The position numbers were made by a program, and so were the translations under genes. This document shows positions 44,077 to 55,849 of a stretch of 64,000 nt of DNA, piece by piece. The notes below the pieces were generated by a model. It was not told the DNA's origin. It saw only the letters and a list, made by a program, of their open reading frames with translations, and ran no database searches. Source of the stretch: Ostrinia nubilalis. Taxonomy: Eukaryota > Arthropoda > Insecta > Lepidoptera > Crambidae. The stretch spans positions 3,544,001 to 3,608,000 of the forward strand of contig NC_087095.1 of the NCBI RefSeq assembly GCF_963855985.1. Reading direction: 5' to 3'. Within the stretch, counting starts at the first letter, position 1. Each line of letters starts with the position of its first letter.

Positions 44077-44178
44077 TACAGTCAGCGTCAAATACACAAC
44101 CTTATACCAATTGTAAAAAGACGTGTTGCGAACTTTTTGGCTACTTTGGGTGTCACGAATTAATTGACACTGACTGTA
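44077..44178. mobile_element. Tc1/mariner-type MITE
   Basis: TA|CAGTCAGCGTCAAA at the left and TTGACACTGACTG|TA at the right are inverted, and TA is duplicated. 98 bp, non-coding. Confidence 0.75.
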
Positions 44179-44692
44179 CCTAGGTATCTACTAATTTAGG
44201 TATTCGAGTTCTATTGTCTGATGGCACAGTTCGATTTCTCACAAACTCCGTACCAAATTATGAACGGCCTAGAAATCTAGAGCTCGTAACCTAAAAACTA
44301 TAAAATCGATTTCAAGCCTTACCTATTGGTCCCAATTTATATTTTATACTATTGGACCACGTATGAGCTATTTTAAACTAACTCTTGTACCAAATATTTT
44401 CGAGTTGGAGAGATATAAGTCCTAGAACATCGTAATCATAAAGCTAAGAGCGTAGACCCAAGATGGCGACATTACAGCACCGGGGCATAGATAAAACTAA
44501 AAGTACCACATATTTATCTATGCCTGGGGTGTTACAGGAAAATTTTATCGCGCATCTCTGAGGAGTTGTGTATTTTCGTTTCTGGAGGTAAAGTAGCCAA
44601 GGTCAGTACTTGTAATTGTAGCCTACGTTTGAAGTATTCGTATACATAATTTACAAGTATCTGTTATAGTCGTATTTATAAATTAGTAAATA

Positions 44693-44760
44693 CTAGCGGC
44701 TCGTCCTGGCTTTGCACGGAATTATAGGTAATTTAACAAAACCCGACTTTGTTTTACTCG
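44693..44760 (-). mobile_element. Helitron 3'-end fragment, fourth subfamily
   Basis: On the minus strand it ends AGCCAGGACGAGCCGCTAG (CTAG at 44693-44696) followed by T, a variant of the Helitron terminus. The body could not be followed to a 5' end. Confidence 0.55.
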
Positions 44761-46009
44761 TATTTTTTATAAACCTGTGACTTGCAATTTAGATTTCCAT
44801 TTCCACTTTGAATTCGGACGGCAAAAACAGAAAACGCATAACAATTTCTGTTTAAAACTAAGCAATTCCTTGTGGTTTTAGCTTTGGTTTAATTAATAAT
44901 GGAAGTTGTAGACAACAGAGGGAAAACTTTGCGAATTGTTATTAATTGGATTTGGTCCCACATCACGCACTTGTAACTCAAAGCGACGTCAGTCGGAACC
45001 TTTTTGTCAGAACAGAGACTTGTTTAAAGTGGATGTTAATTGACAACATTTCAACAAAGTTTTACCCTTTGAAATAAAAATCCTTTCTTCTTTTGGAACA
45101 CGATTATAATCCGTTTATTTTAATAGCAGAGAAACAATTAACGCCATCGACGCGACGTCACAACTTTATTTATTTATTTCATCGTTTGGTTTGTGTTTTG
45201 ACTGTGGGTCAATCAAACCTAAATGCCCAATATTAGTTAAGCTACACTCTATTTCAACCACAGATTTCGACTATGAACTTAATTAAATTAAGCTGATACA
45301 TGAAGATGCTAAAGATTAAGTTTGTTCGGAAACTGATGACGATGGTGAATAGGATCTTGTTCGTCAACTTATCTTGAACATCACTTTGTTTTCAAATCTT
45401 TCCCACGGCATGAATAGTAATGAGTTAATAGCAATATTTGTAGTGTCATGACCTAATCTGTTAACTCATAAACCTTTATGCTAACTACCACAAACAGGAG
45501 CTACAGTTTCGAGTTCTGCAATAAAGACTTTTTTGTCACAACAAAACTTATTAGCATTTCTCTTCAAGACATTCCCTGATGAATTCTCTCGTTTTCTGCA
45601 GACAGAAATAGTTCAGCTGTAAATACTAACAGGATAGTTAAAAAGTTTCACCACTAATGACGGTCTTTGACCTTCAGTTGAATGACACGGCTAAAACAAT
45701 GAATAGAATAGAATGGACTTTCACGAGCACAGTGAAGAGAGTATCAAGTATTGTTGATCACAGTAAAGAAAATAGTAAATGCAGTCATAGTACCTAAAAA
45801 CAAAAATAAATGTAAATTATTGGAGTTATGTAGTGGTAATGTAGGTTTGCGTGCGTTCCATTGATTCATATAAGACTGCCATTTTCTAGGATGAGTTTCA
45901 ATAAAACTCAACTTTCAGTACGGAAAATGTGTGATATCTGTAACTTAGATAAGAGCACCGAGAAGCAATCTGTAACTTATTTTTTTAAAATGATTATGAT
46001 GATAAATGT
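44761..46009. other. Unannotated stretch
   Basis: No supported gene or element. Confidence 0.45.
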
Positions 46010-46253
46010 ACGAGAACGAGAACTGACGGCTGATGGGGCAGCAAGGTTCTGGAGTGGAGGTCACGTACCGGAAAATGCAGCGTGGAACTTCCACCCATAA
46101 GGTGGACCGACGACCTGATAAAGGTAGCAGGAAAGCGCTGGATGCATGCCGCTAACACTGTGTGATGTGGAAGTCATTGGGGGAGGCCTATGTTCAGCAG
46201 TGGACGTACGTCCTGTGGCTGAAGTGATGATGGTAATGATCATGATGATGAAA
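46010..46253 (+). mobile_element. RTE LINE 3' end with (GAT)n-like tail
   Basis: Sense orientation: CTGATGGGGCAGCAAGGTTC, TAAGGTGGACCGACGACCTG, GAAGTCATTGGGGGAGGCCT, GTTCAGCAGTGGACGTACGT and GGCTGAAGTGATGATGG. The coding C-terminus is frameshifted; the duplicated ACGTACGT in the 3' end is copy-specific. Confidence 0.8.
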
Positions 46254-46756
46254 TAGTCTAGCGATTTAAGTTGGTTTGCTTTTGAAGACCATTACCTACC
46301 GTGTATTGACCGTTCATATAAAAACCTCAGTCTTTCATAAAAACCCTTGTTATCCCACGTAACCTGTTCGCCGGCACTCGACTTGACAAATTTCATTACC
46401 ACCCCCACTTGACGAGGGCAGAACGGTTTTAAGTGCTTTCGACTTGTTTCGACATAATCTTGTTACGCCACTAATTGTTCTCAAAACCTCCGTTGATGCA
46501 CCTTTAGAGGTTTCACTTTTTTTTGTAGATCCATTTATTTGTTAGACAAGGGAAATTAAATCTATTTTTTTCTGATTTTTCAAAAGGGGTTCAAAAATAA
46601 CGGAACAACGTTATTGTTTAGGCTTTTATTTTTGACAATAGTTCGTTTTAAACTCTTGATCAAATTTTCCAATTATCTCTAGTAAACTAGAGAGGTTCGT
46701 CTCGATGAATGAACTCTATTTACCGTATTTGGATGAATATCAACAAACTCGTTTTT

Positions 46757-46960
46757 TGCCTAATTCCGGTGGCGAATTTTAATTTCCACTTTCCAAAACT
46801 TTTTTGTGGCAGAAATAATAGTAAATAACTTGTATTATTCAATGATATGGTAGACATCAAAATATTATTAAAACTTCTCGAGATATGTTAATTTGAAATT
46901 ATCAAGAGCCACCGAAATTGTATTTGAGCCACCGGAATTAAGAATCAATCCACCGAATTA
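46757..46960. repeat. GCCACCGAAATT-motif cluster, left
   Basis: CCGGTGGCGAATTTTAATTT at about 46768 is inverted relative to GAGCCACCGAAATTG (about 46907), GAGCCACCGGAATTAAG (about 46927) and TCCACCGAATTATGG (about 46949). Matching copies lie at 49099-49140. They may be subterminal repeats of one DNA transposon. Confidence 0.55.
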
Positions 46961-47049
46961 TGGATAATTGTCTAAAATTACTTATTTATTTGTAATCAAT
47001 TAAGTATTATTATCCAGTAAAGATGTTTATAATTAAAAACAATATTCAG

Positions 47050-47225
47050 GCCTGTATTGTGACCCTAAAAAAGCATCAGATCTTCCCATGTGAGTCGTAA
47101 GAGCCAACTAAGCAATCAAAATACTGGAGGGTGGGCTGCAGCATCTTTCCAGGTATTATACTACCATACTGGAACTATCAACCAGCCTGCTAAGCATGGT
47201 GATAACGGCAAAATCCCTCCATAGA
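47050..47225 (+). mobile_element. Decayed LINE 3' fragment
   Basis: CTTCCCATGTGAGTCGTAAG, AACCAGCCTGCTAAGCATGG and CGGCAAAATCCCTCCAT align with the better preserved LINE fragment at 15150-15310. Confidence 0.55.
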
Positions 47226-47780
47226 GAACAAATCCAAAACTTTCTGGCTCTAGCCGCCAACAGCCCCGTTATTATAGACTCATCACAAAGACATCATACA
47301 TGACTTCAAACCCAGAAACCAACTCTAGTCCCGGGAGGGCGACCAACTGCCCCAGGTTGGCGTTAGGTTTATCTTCCATAAGTAAAAATGTTGGTCCAGG
47401 TTAGCCAAGTTTTCATGATGGTATCATACCTATCCGACACTCAGAATTACGCTACTAATTATTCGCTAAAGACCATGCGAACTGCAGATTAAGTATGAAA
47501 ATATTTGTAGATCTATACCAGCTACTGAACTAACACATTACATGTTTGTGACAGGCTAATTTAACGGAAAACTATGCAAACCTAGCGACAATGAGCTAAA
47601 TGAAAGTAGTACAATTAAGAAACGGAGGACTAAATCCAGCCAGCCTCATGGAGAGAAGGCCTAGCAAAAGATGCCAGAACTGTAAAAGCGTACTGAGCTG
47701 CACCCTAATAGTACTGCAAAAATCAAAATGTAGTAATCATTTTTAGACGAACAGGCAATTTAATCACATGTGCATTCTCC
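47226..47780. other. Unclassified, probably decayed repeat
   Basis: The stretch between two LINE remnants has moderate GC and no open frame; probably old mobile-element sequence, but I cannot align it with anything in the window. Confidence 0.35.
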
Positions 47781-47875
47781 GATCACCACACAGCTTATAA
47801 CCGCAGTCTATGGAGGAACACTATCTGCGGTCGCGATCCTCATCAGTGAGGGACCGAGGAAGAAGAAGAAGTGAT
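47781..47875 (+). mobile_element. LINE 3' end with (GAA)n tail
   Basis: GATCACCACACAGCTTATAA, GGAGGAACACTATCTGCGGT and GTGAGGGACCGAGGAAGAAG followed by AAGAAG resemble a lepidopteran LINE terminus. Tentative. Confidence 0.4.
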
Positions 47876-47889
47876 CACCGAAATAGAAG

Positions 47890-49085
47890 AATTCCGAATA
47901 AAAGATGCTCAAAAGATGTCGACTGATGAAGCCTAAGCCACGACCAGTGCCAATCCAGCTCCAAAACCCTACGAATTTTCAGCTCGAGTGGCAGAATAGA
48001 TTGCAACCTACGAGACTAGGGAAATTTTAGCTGTTTCAGAACTATTATTATCTGTTTTTAAGATTTTGCTTAGTATCGATGTATAAATAGCCATCCAAGT
48101 CCTCACGCTGATACAAAGTGTATTATAGAGACAATTTTTTTTGTAATAAATCGAAAGTATGTATTTGCGAGGACCAAATTGAATATACCTACCAACATGA
48201 ATAAGGAAGATAGCAGAACCATTTTGGTAAATGCCTAAGCTGCTAGGAGAGACTACTAGTAATTAGGCTGAAGATCGAGATTATTCCGACACTGTAGCGA
48301 AGATATCCTAGACTTTAGCTTGAGCGAGATTAGAATGCCCTATTAAAAACAACAAGGTATGTACCAGGAGATAATGAAATCACAACTGAGCTTATGAAAT
48401 CAGATGGAATGCTAGTACTAAAGTTCCTTTAAATACCACCATGTTTATTGGCCGATAAACCAAAAAATAAGACATGGTGGTGGTGGTAGAGACTGGAATG
48501 GAATGGACGTTGGCGATGGTCCAGAGTCAGGTGAGGCCTCCTGCTTCGGGCTTCACCGCTTTTTCCTGAAATATGACACTCTCGCTATCCAACATCCAGT
48601 CTCCCAGACAACCTCATTTTCGAAAAGACGTTCGTAATACTACGTACATATTTAATGCCGCGTCAAATTATGCAGAAGACTGAGGACTATAATCAGTCAT
48701 TATTATTGGCCTTTTTGTACATATTTCGATTCGGTCAAGACCTGGGCTGTGCTACAGTCTCTTTAATGGCGTCAAATTGATTGTCGATACATGCAACTTC
48801 TGAAGTATTTGTATGAAAACTTCATCATATCAGCCCTCCCCCAAGATCAGAACTCGAAACTTATCTGATTGCTGCGAGGGTTCAGAGTTGGAGACACCAT
48901 AATCTCTTAAAGTCTTCACTACCTCCCACTTAGAGGTTTTCAAGCTTCGGAGCTAGACCGAGCTCAGTATCAAGATACGGCGAGTACATCACACAACTTC
49001 GACTCACTGACGTAGTTGACTCATTGTAGTTATGGCTGAGACCTTAGTAGACCTAGGTACAATGTTCCAGAGCCAATAAGACCAA
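47890..49085 (+). pseudogene. Decayed RTE-type LINE, linker through reverse transcriptase
   Basis: The sense strand aligns in pieces with the young copy. AGATGTCGACTGATGAAG and CAGCTCGAGTGGCAGAATAG (47916-48000) match the linker after the endonuclease. At 48290-48420 it matches EDIPDVSLYEIRMALKQLKN and the GDDGI region; at 48600-48700 the PEQAGFRKGF region. At 48725-49075 it runs from the FDSVETWAVLQSL motif past the motif-B region and the IVVMAETLKDLG stretch. The FADD codons themselves are destroyed. Stops and frameshifts occur throughout. It ends abruptly near 49085 without the C-terminal region or 3' tail. It shows that this family has been active over a long period. Confidence 0.8.
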
Positions 49086-49145
49086 TTCTGGCAATAGATT
49101 CGCCACCGGAGCCACCGAAATTGCGCCACCGAAATTAAAAATTTG
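49086..49145. repeat. GCCACCGAAATT-motif cluster, right
   Basis: Three tandem-like copies (CGCCACCGGA, GCCACCGAAATTG, GCCACCGAAATTAAA) lie within about 45 bases. Weaker copies occur at 49463 and 49668 (GCGCCACCGCTATTAG). Confidence 0.6.
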
Positions 49146-49947
49146 TTACAAAATTCAAATTATAATGAAAACTATAATTCTGATCAATAATTTCTGTATG
49201 CAGATACAACAAAACACCAAACTTTAATCATGTTAAAGAATCGTTTAGCATCTAAGTAAGTAGCTTTCACTCATACACTTGACAGCGAAATTGAAAAATT
49301 TTGTATTCCTGTGCCGCTGATACAAATATTTACGGGTCTGCTGGAAAAACAATACCACAAGTCGCAAGTCTTTATAGCCCGATCAGGAGGACACAGCTGA
49401 GTGATGCAGGGAAGAAGAACTCTACGTCTCTCAAAGCTTCTTTGGAGAAGTAAGAGAGTGTCGAAATTGAGCCACTGTAATTGCTTTTTTTCGTGGGACA
49501 GTTTTGAAAGGCTATTTAAAACACTTAAAATATGAAATATCACATTTCTTTTATATCATTTGGAAGTCTTATTTAATGTATTTTATGGCTATACTATTCT
49601 TAAATTACTAGAGTCCCCGAGAAAGAAGGAATAACACAATTTATGAGTAGAAATAGAGTTAGGACGCGCCACCGCTATTAGATTTTGGGTCTTTGAAAAT
49701 TTTTTTAGCACATAAAATAACTACCTATTGTCCTGAAGACTTTGCTATCGTGTAAAACGCTGTTTAAACTATATACAGAAAAAAAATCATCGCTCTAGTT
49801 ACATTTCTCCCATCGATTCTCAGCTCCGCCGCGTAAAAAACGTGTTTGGGATATTCACCCATTTGATGATTAATACGAATATTTTGTAAATTTTAATTGA
49901 GATTTATTTCGGGAGCCTGTAGTAAAATAAATAAAAATTGAAAATGA
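49146..49947. other. Unannotated stretch
   Basis: A 90-codon minus frame at 49271-49543 has no recognisable motif. The right edge of a possible TIR element may lie near 49681. Confidence 0.35.
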
Positions 49948-50130
49948 TCCTACTAATAATATAAGTAAATGCGAAAGTTTGGATGTCTGGATGTCTCTTT
50001 CACGCAAAAACTACTGAACGGATTTTGATGAAACTTTACAGTATGTTTATAACCCTGAATAACATCTATAATTTATGACGATCTGTGACAAAGGAAATTT
50101 CACGCGGGTGAAGCCGCGGGCAAAAGCTAG
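49948..50130 (+). mobile_element. Complete short Helitron, GGGCAAAAGCTAG subfamily
   Basis: It starts A|TCCTACTAATAATATAAG, contains GTTTGGATGTCTGGATGTC and CAAAAACTACTGAACGGATT, and ends AAGCCGCGGGCAAAAGCTAG (CTAG at 50127-50130) followed by T. 183 bp. Confidence 0.85.
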
Positions 50131-51018
50131 TATCCCATGCATAATATTAAAATTTTACAAGACAATTCGAAAAACCTCTTTCTAATTATGTTAGTGTGTA
50201 CTAAAATCTTGTCAAGGTAAGATGAGTACCTGTAGATACGTACTCGTACAGTGCTTTCGCGTTGTGGAGACAGTAATGAGGTGCTAGTTTTTGGAGCACC
50301 ACTCCGCTTCGTCCGAACTCGTGGGAAACGGGATTTAGGGAATAGATATCGACAGTCTGACAAAAAACTAGTAATAGCTCTTGATTCTGTTTTCTATTTC
50401 TGTCTAGCAGTTCTTTATTGTGTTGGGCTGAATATGAATGTGTGATACGGGGAGATTTTAACAATCAATCAATATCTTTTGTGGATCAAATTAATATTAC
50501 CAGAGTCAAATTGAGTGTAGGCAACAAAAATGCGCATGTCACTTTAACTTCTCACTAGAAGTTAGCGTGAGGGCTGAAGAATAGTGAAAAAATACGTTTT
50601 TAAACATTTACATATTTATCTACTACACGGGTTTACTTCAAACCGTGATGTTAACATTTATTATCTTTGTACAATCCTCCGTGATCACTTAAATTTTGTG
50701 TTATTTCTTTACGCCATTTATTTCACATAAAAGATTAACAATTTCCTAAAAATAAACCTAAATATTTAATCTTATTTAACTAGGTCAATCTCTTCTTCTT
50801 ATCTATTACGTCTTTTTTAGTTAATTACAATCTAAAAGGCAAAAGTTGTTAAAGTGGGACGTTGTCAGCGCTGATAAAAAGACGGCTGTCGATGCTGTCA
50901 AGTAAATAAATCATCTATAGATGTAAAATCTCCCTGTAATAAACTAAACTAAGTAAATATTAGATGATGACAGGGCTGTATTGAGAGAACTCAAGACGCA
51001 ATACAAAATTTATACACA
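50131..51018. other. Unannotated stretch
   Basis: Overlapping frames on both strands at 50127-50464 are mutual shadows with no motif. No element ends were seen. Confidence 0.45.
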
Positions 51019-51223
51019 TCTATACTCTATCTTTACTTATACTTATAACTGTTTGTTTGAACGCGCTAATATCAGGAACAACTGGTCCGAATTGAAAACA
51101 TTTTTTTTTTTGGGTTGGATAGCCCATTTACCGAGGAAGGCTTTAGGCTATAGATATTATAACATCACCCTACAGCCAATAGGGGAAATATTATTACGCG
51201 TACAAAGTCGCGGGAACAGCTAG
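51019..51223 (+). mobile_element. Helitron, GGGAACAGCTAG subfamily
   Basis: It starts A|TCTATACTCTATC and ends AAAGTCGCGGGAACAGCTAG (CTAG at 51220-51223) followed by T. The body, with CAGCCAATAGGGG, is shared with 34377-34621. Confidence 0.75.
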
Positions 51224-51365
51224 TTGAGAAAATAAAATGAAAACATCCACGGCCATTATTAAGTCAAACGATAAATAAAAAGTGTCTCTAAGTTTCCTGC
51301 TATGTCAAAGTCAACAGCTTATTAATAGGAATGATGACTGGGAAATGAAATCGAAATTCTGTATA

Positions 51366-51587
51366 GTCCGTCAGACAGATAATAAAAAAAATTTGGACAC
51401 ATGTTTTTTTAATTTTTTTCATAATCGAATAATTACAGTATTATATTGAGTTGATTGAAATGTCGCGTGACGTCATTTTTGAGTAAAAATTCTACTCAAG
51501 CGTGACGTAACGCGCCATTTCAACTCGATGTAGCACTGTTATTATTTAATTATGAAAGAAAATAAAAAATATATCTGTCTGACGGAC
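51366..51587. mobile_element. Foldback MITE, GTCCGTCAGACAGAT ends
   Basis: GTCCGTCAGACAGAT at the left and ATCTGTCTGACGGAC at the right are exact inverses. Inverted similarity continues inward to a centre with GCGTGACGTCA and GCGTGACGTAACGCG. About 222 bp; TSD not clear. Confidence 0.75.
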
Positions 51588-51894
51588 AAAGTTTGTCATC
51601 TAGCCTATTATATTATTCATTTATTTTAGTTCGAAGCTTTGATTTTAACGACAAAGTTTTCATGTGTTCAGTGTGAGCCATCCGGGCTCTAAACCCCAAA
51701 GTCCCTTTTTAGGGCCCTGATAAAGATCTTCTTTGACACGGGTAGTTTCTTGTCTGTAACTGAGCCTTCCGGAAATTTGAAAAACTTGAAAGGGTTCTTA
51801 TTTAAAGTTAAATTCGAAGCTAGTATTAATTAGACATTTCAGTTTACAGAAAAAATGTGATCTTGAATATTAAAGTCCCTAAAATTGCTCGCCT

Positions 51895-51965
51895 CTTCCC
51901 ACCTAGGTATTGTATCTACCGCTGTAACTTCTGTGTAGCCAGGATCTGCAGCATAACTATTACAA
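51895..51965. repeat. Dispersed repeat, second copy
   Basis: CTTCTGTGTAGCCAGGATCT plus GCAGC matches the repeat at 15941-16120. Confidence 0.5.
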
Positions 51966-52213
51966 AACCTTGCCAGTTAACAAAGTTTTACTTAGTGAAA
52001 CCTGTGGTGAAACTTTAACTTCAGAACCGCGACGATTATTAAGAAGAAAATAATCATACTCGTAGTTTGAAGATAAGAAGCAACTTAAGTATCTTCAGCG
52101 TGAAATAAAAATAATTAATTATAGCATTACTAAAGTATTATTTTAATTATGCCTTTTTATCTGACTCAGACTATCCACATTTTATAGACAGATTTTTTGG
52201 AAATACGAGCTGA

Positions 52214-53098
52214 TACGAGGGGCGGCTGATAATTCCGCGGCCTAAGGTACTTAGCGATGAGTAATTAGCATGTTACTCATGTCACTAGTTGCGACACTCA
52301 GTAGTATTATAAAAAGCAATCACTAATTAAGTTTGCACTGGTAGTTCAATTTCTATCGAACAAATGACATCACCATGTCCGCCAAATCTGGAGATTTGCG
52401 GAATTTCGACACCGCGCGCCGCGGACATAATTCCTCGTAAAGAAGGAAAATAGACCGAAAGACATTTTTGAAGAGATGTCATTGGTTCTTCAGGATTCTG
52501 GACCTTCATATACCATGGTTAAAAAATGGGCCCGACTATTTCAACACGGACGAGAGACCTGTGAAAACGACCCCCGCCCTGTCACGATACTGAGTGAAGG
52601 AAACGTTCAAAAGTCGAAAAAATCGTTCCGGCTGACCAAAGAATTAAATCGTGGCAGATAGCTGAAGAATATTTCTTTATGTTCGCGAGGCTATTGTACA
52701 GAAATGACGTGGGAAACTGACACGCGGATTGATCTTTCGGCAAGACAACGCGCCCGTTCACGCCGCACGAGTTGCGAGGCCAAGCCCTGAAAGACACCGG
52801 GTTCTCAGAGATTGGCCACCCACCATATAGCCAAGACCTATTACCTAGCGATATTTTCCTGTTTTTCGATTTGAAAAAGGACTTACGGGGCCGGAGATAT
52901 GCAGATGACAACGAAATTAAAGCTGCGGTTAGTCGTCATTTTGAAAAAAAATTTTTTGGGTGGGTAAAAGGCATTGTATGCGAGATTTAAGAAATGTATT
53001 TCTTTTGAGAGAGATTATATTACAAAATAAAAAATAGAAACCATTTATTTTATTTCATTAAGTACCTTAGGCCGCGGAATTATCAGCCGGCCCTCGTA
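52214..53098 (+). mobile_element. Internally deleted mariner transposon
   Basis: The terminal inverted repeats begin CGAGGGGCGGCTGATAATTC at 52216 and end with GAATTATCAGCCGGCCCTCG at 53096, a near-exact inverse of roughly 40 bp. TA is duplicated on both sides (52214-52215 and 53097-53098). At 881 bp it is about 400 bp shorter than typical autonomous mariners, so the interior is deleted. Confidence 0.9.
52340..52990 (+). pseudogene. Mariner transposase remnant
   Basis: An N-terminal segment at 52476-52661 reads DSGPSYTMVKKWARLFQHGR followed by CENDPRPV, matching the second helix-turn-helix and the linker of mariner transposases. A C-terminal segment (about 52735-52990, with frameshifts) contains RQDNAPVHAA, the HPPYSQDLLPSDIFLFFDLK catalytic-region block and a DNEIKAAVSRHFEK tail. 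The DDE catalytic middle is missing between them, and the C-terminal block reads PSDI where functional relatives read PSDY. Several stops and frameshifts confirm it is dead. Confidence 0.85.
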
Positions 53099-54140
53099 TT
53101 TGTCATATTTTAGAGATGTTATTACCTAAATTGATATCCCAAAAGATTGACGAAATAAAATAACTAGAATTTGAAGCCACATTACTGCTACGTGTATAGA
53201 AAAGGAATTATTCGGCAAAGAAAGCTTGTAGATAAGAGTAGCTTGATATTCCCAACGGGATGAGGCGGGAAAATCTAATAGTAAGTACGTAGTGCTGAAT
53301 ACTTTAAGAGAATTCGAAAGAATCGACTTTATTGAATAAGGATTTGATAATCCCAGTTGAAATCTACCACTTGTTTGAATTTGACTTGGTTAAAATCGAT
53401 AAGACCGCCTTAATTTGTAATATTACATAACAATCAGTTTTTGTGATACGATAAAAAGTGTCTAGCTGTCTAGTGTCTACATTCTACATTATCTATCGTT
53501 TTAGATACCTATAAGATAAAACGCTGAAGTTAGAGTCAGGCATGTGGCTCTTATTTTTATTCTTACAAGATTTTGCTTCGATTAAAATCAACAAAGCAAC
53601 AAAGTTAATAGTAAAACTATTCGTCTTCTTAGTACCTTAGTACCTACAATCCACGCTATTCAACTGAGTATAGTTAGCGATCAATCTTGCTCAGGTTGCT
53701 TTACTAATGTCCAGTGGACAATGGACACCAAATCGTATGTAACTCAAGATTGATGAACTTTGTTTAAGAGAGTATTAACAAAAAATATTTGACAGGTTTA
53801 AAAAAATAAACGACATAAGTGTCGGGACATGTATGTGGCTCGATTTATGTAGCGCCATTTTTTCTATTATATCGTATAATATTTTTTTCTTTAAGTGGTA
53901 GTGGTATACATTATAACAGTTTATTGATTACACCGGTCGACAAAAAAAAATTTTTTTTTGCGCATGGATTTTACTTATTATATTCTGATTATATAAGCAA
54001 ATTTATATAAAAAAATGCGATTACAAATCGAAAATATTTGCTTTTTAAGAAGTTATAGCGATTTGAATTTTCCATCTTCATAGTAGAACGTCTCTAAAGA
54101 TGCACGCCACATTCTCATTGGGATATATTTAAAGATAATT
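53099..54140. other. Unannotated AT-rich gap
   Basis: A short ACAAAAAAAAATTTTTTTTTG inverted stretch at about 53940-53960 is the only structure noted. Confidence 0.5.
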
Positions 54141-54290
54141 ATGGGGGCTTATTCGCAAGAACAAAGGGCACGCTTTTATCAAAATATAGTGGGATTTGAG
54201 AGACGACGTTACCAAGGCCGGTATACTGAAAGCATGATAGGGTTAGAATATTATGAGAAAAATCTTCTATGGAACATGACAGGAAATTAG
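54141..54290 (+). CDS. 49-aa ORF, possible transposon or orphan peptide
   Basis: An ATG-to-TAG frame encodes a charged peptide starting MGAYSQEQRARFYQNIVGFE and continuing RRRYQGRYTESMIGLEYYEK. The pattern of aromatic and arginine residues looks protein-like rather than random, and the DNA is less AT-rich than its flanks. It is a candidate fragment of a mobile-element protein or an unrecognised exon. No donor site or termini were identified, so I cannot name a family. Confidence 0.3.
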   Translation: MGAYSQEQRARFYQNIVGFERRRYQGRYTESMIGLEYYEKNLLWNMTGN

Positions 54291-55583
54291 AACTTCTCAT
54301 TTTTAATAAATATTTGGACTCTATTTTAAATTTTCTCTTGTGAAATTAAATCTTAAATAGATGTTTGGTATGTTTTAATAATTAGAAAGAATGAAAGAAA
54401 GAAAGAAAAAAAATATTTGGCAACAAATTAAATCATCTCTATGTTCATGTTTCATACATTCATTGATATGAATTTTTCTATTTTTTACACATAAAAGCAA
54501 ATTCAGAACAATTTTTTGTTGTTATTCTTATTTCTAGGTATTAAAGCAATAAAAATAAGCTATGCATAACCCGTGCGCAAAAATGCTGTAGACAGTTGTT
54601 ATTTGCTGTTTGTTGTTAATGTAAGATACTTTCTAGTTCGATGGACCGACAAATTCAAGAGGAAATCGGAATACGAAACGGACGGACGGAAGATTGGAGG
54701 ATGTTAGTAGGGAAGTCGTGGTGGTTGTGTAATAAACATCACTTTATGTTTTCTTTTTGATATCTGAAAACATTTTTAATTATAACTCTACTGCATACAC
54801 AAAAGGTGAACTTAATGTTTCGCAAACGTATTGATTTCCTAATGAACATGATAAATCTGAAGCTTAAGTGAAATTTCTAACCAATTCCACGTGGACGGCA
54901 TCTCTCTCAACAACAAACTTGTTTACACAAAACACACTCGCGGCAGGATAAACCGAGAAGAAAAATAAAATATCTTCGCCGTGATAAAAAGCATCAAGGC
55001 AATAAATATCTAAACATTGAAACAATCTTTATTTCTTGTCAGATCTGAGCTTATCTACCGAAAACAGGATCTGTGAACAATTTTTTGTTCCACAAAATCA
55101 ATATTGAGGTATAACGCAAATCCCTTTCATTTGATTCGGCTTACCGGAATCTTTACAATCTATCCCTGGAATTGGCAGCATACGGCGTGCTAATAAAAAA
55201 AGATCGGGAAATGAAAATAGGATAACGTTTTTCATTTGTAGTATCATGTAAAAGCAAATAAAAGGGACTATCAAAAATTTATACGGAATAAAGCAAAGGC
55301 AGTAAACCAAAGTCTTGAAGATTTGAAATATTCTATTTTCCAGATGTCTCACGCTAAATCAATAGACATGTTGAATAAATAAAGGATCGTTCGAACGTGG
55401 TTTCCAGCGTGAAGTCAACCATTGTTTGGTATGATGGGTGACTCGCGGTTTCTGAGCACAGTAACGGTTCCATTTAATGTTCTCCTGACACTTATTCAAT
55501 TACTGTATCTAGGAGAGACATTTATAGATAGATAAATAGATATAAAGTCGATTTTACCTTGACTCCTAGCTACAGTTACTATG
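54291..55583. other. Unannotated AT-rich gap
   Basis: A GAAAGAAAGAAAG microsatellite at about 54385 is noted. The 84-codon minus frame at 55098-55352 shows no motif. Confidence 0.5.
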
Positions 55584-55849
55584 TAGCTGTCGCAGTCAGA
55601 TTGTATAATCCGCCGTTTTACATTACCACTAGGCATTTTACATTACAGCTCTGTTTTGTAATACGGCGGTTCAACGTTTAGGCGGATTGTCATTGCGATA
55701 CGTTCTTCAATACGGCGGCCCACGTTTAGCCGCATCGTACTACTGTTTAGATTGTAGGGTGACCATACTTACAAAATAAAACAATGTTTAATGAAAATAA
55801 ATTTTAATAAGACAGATTTCTACTCACGATATTCCTTAGTAATTAATTT

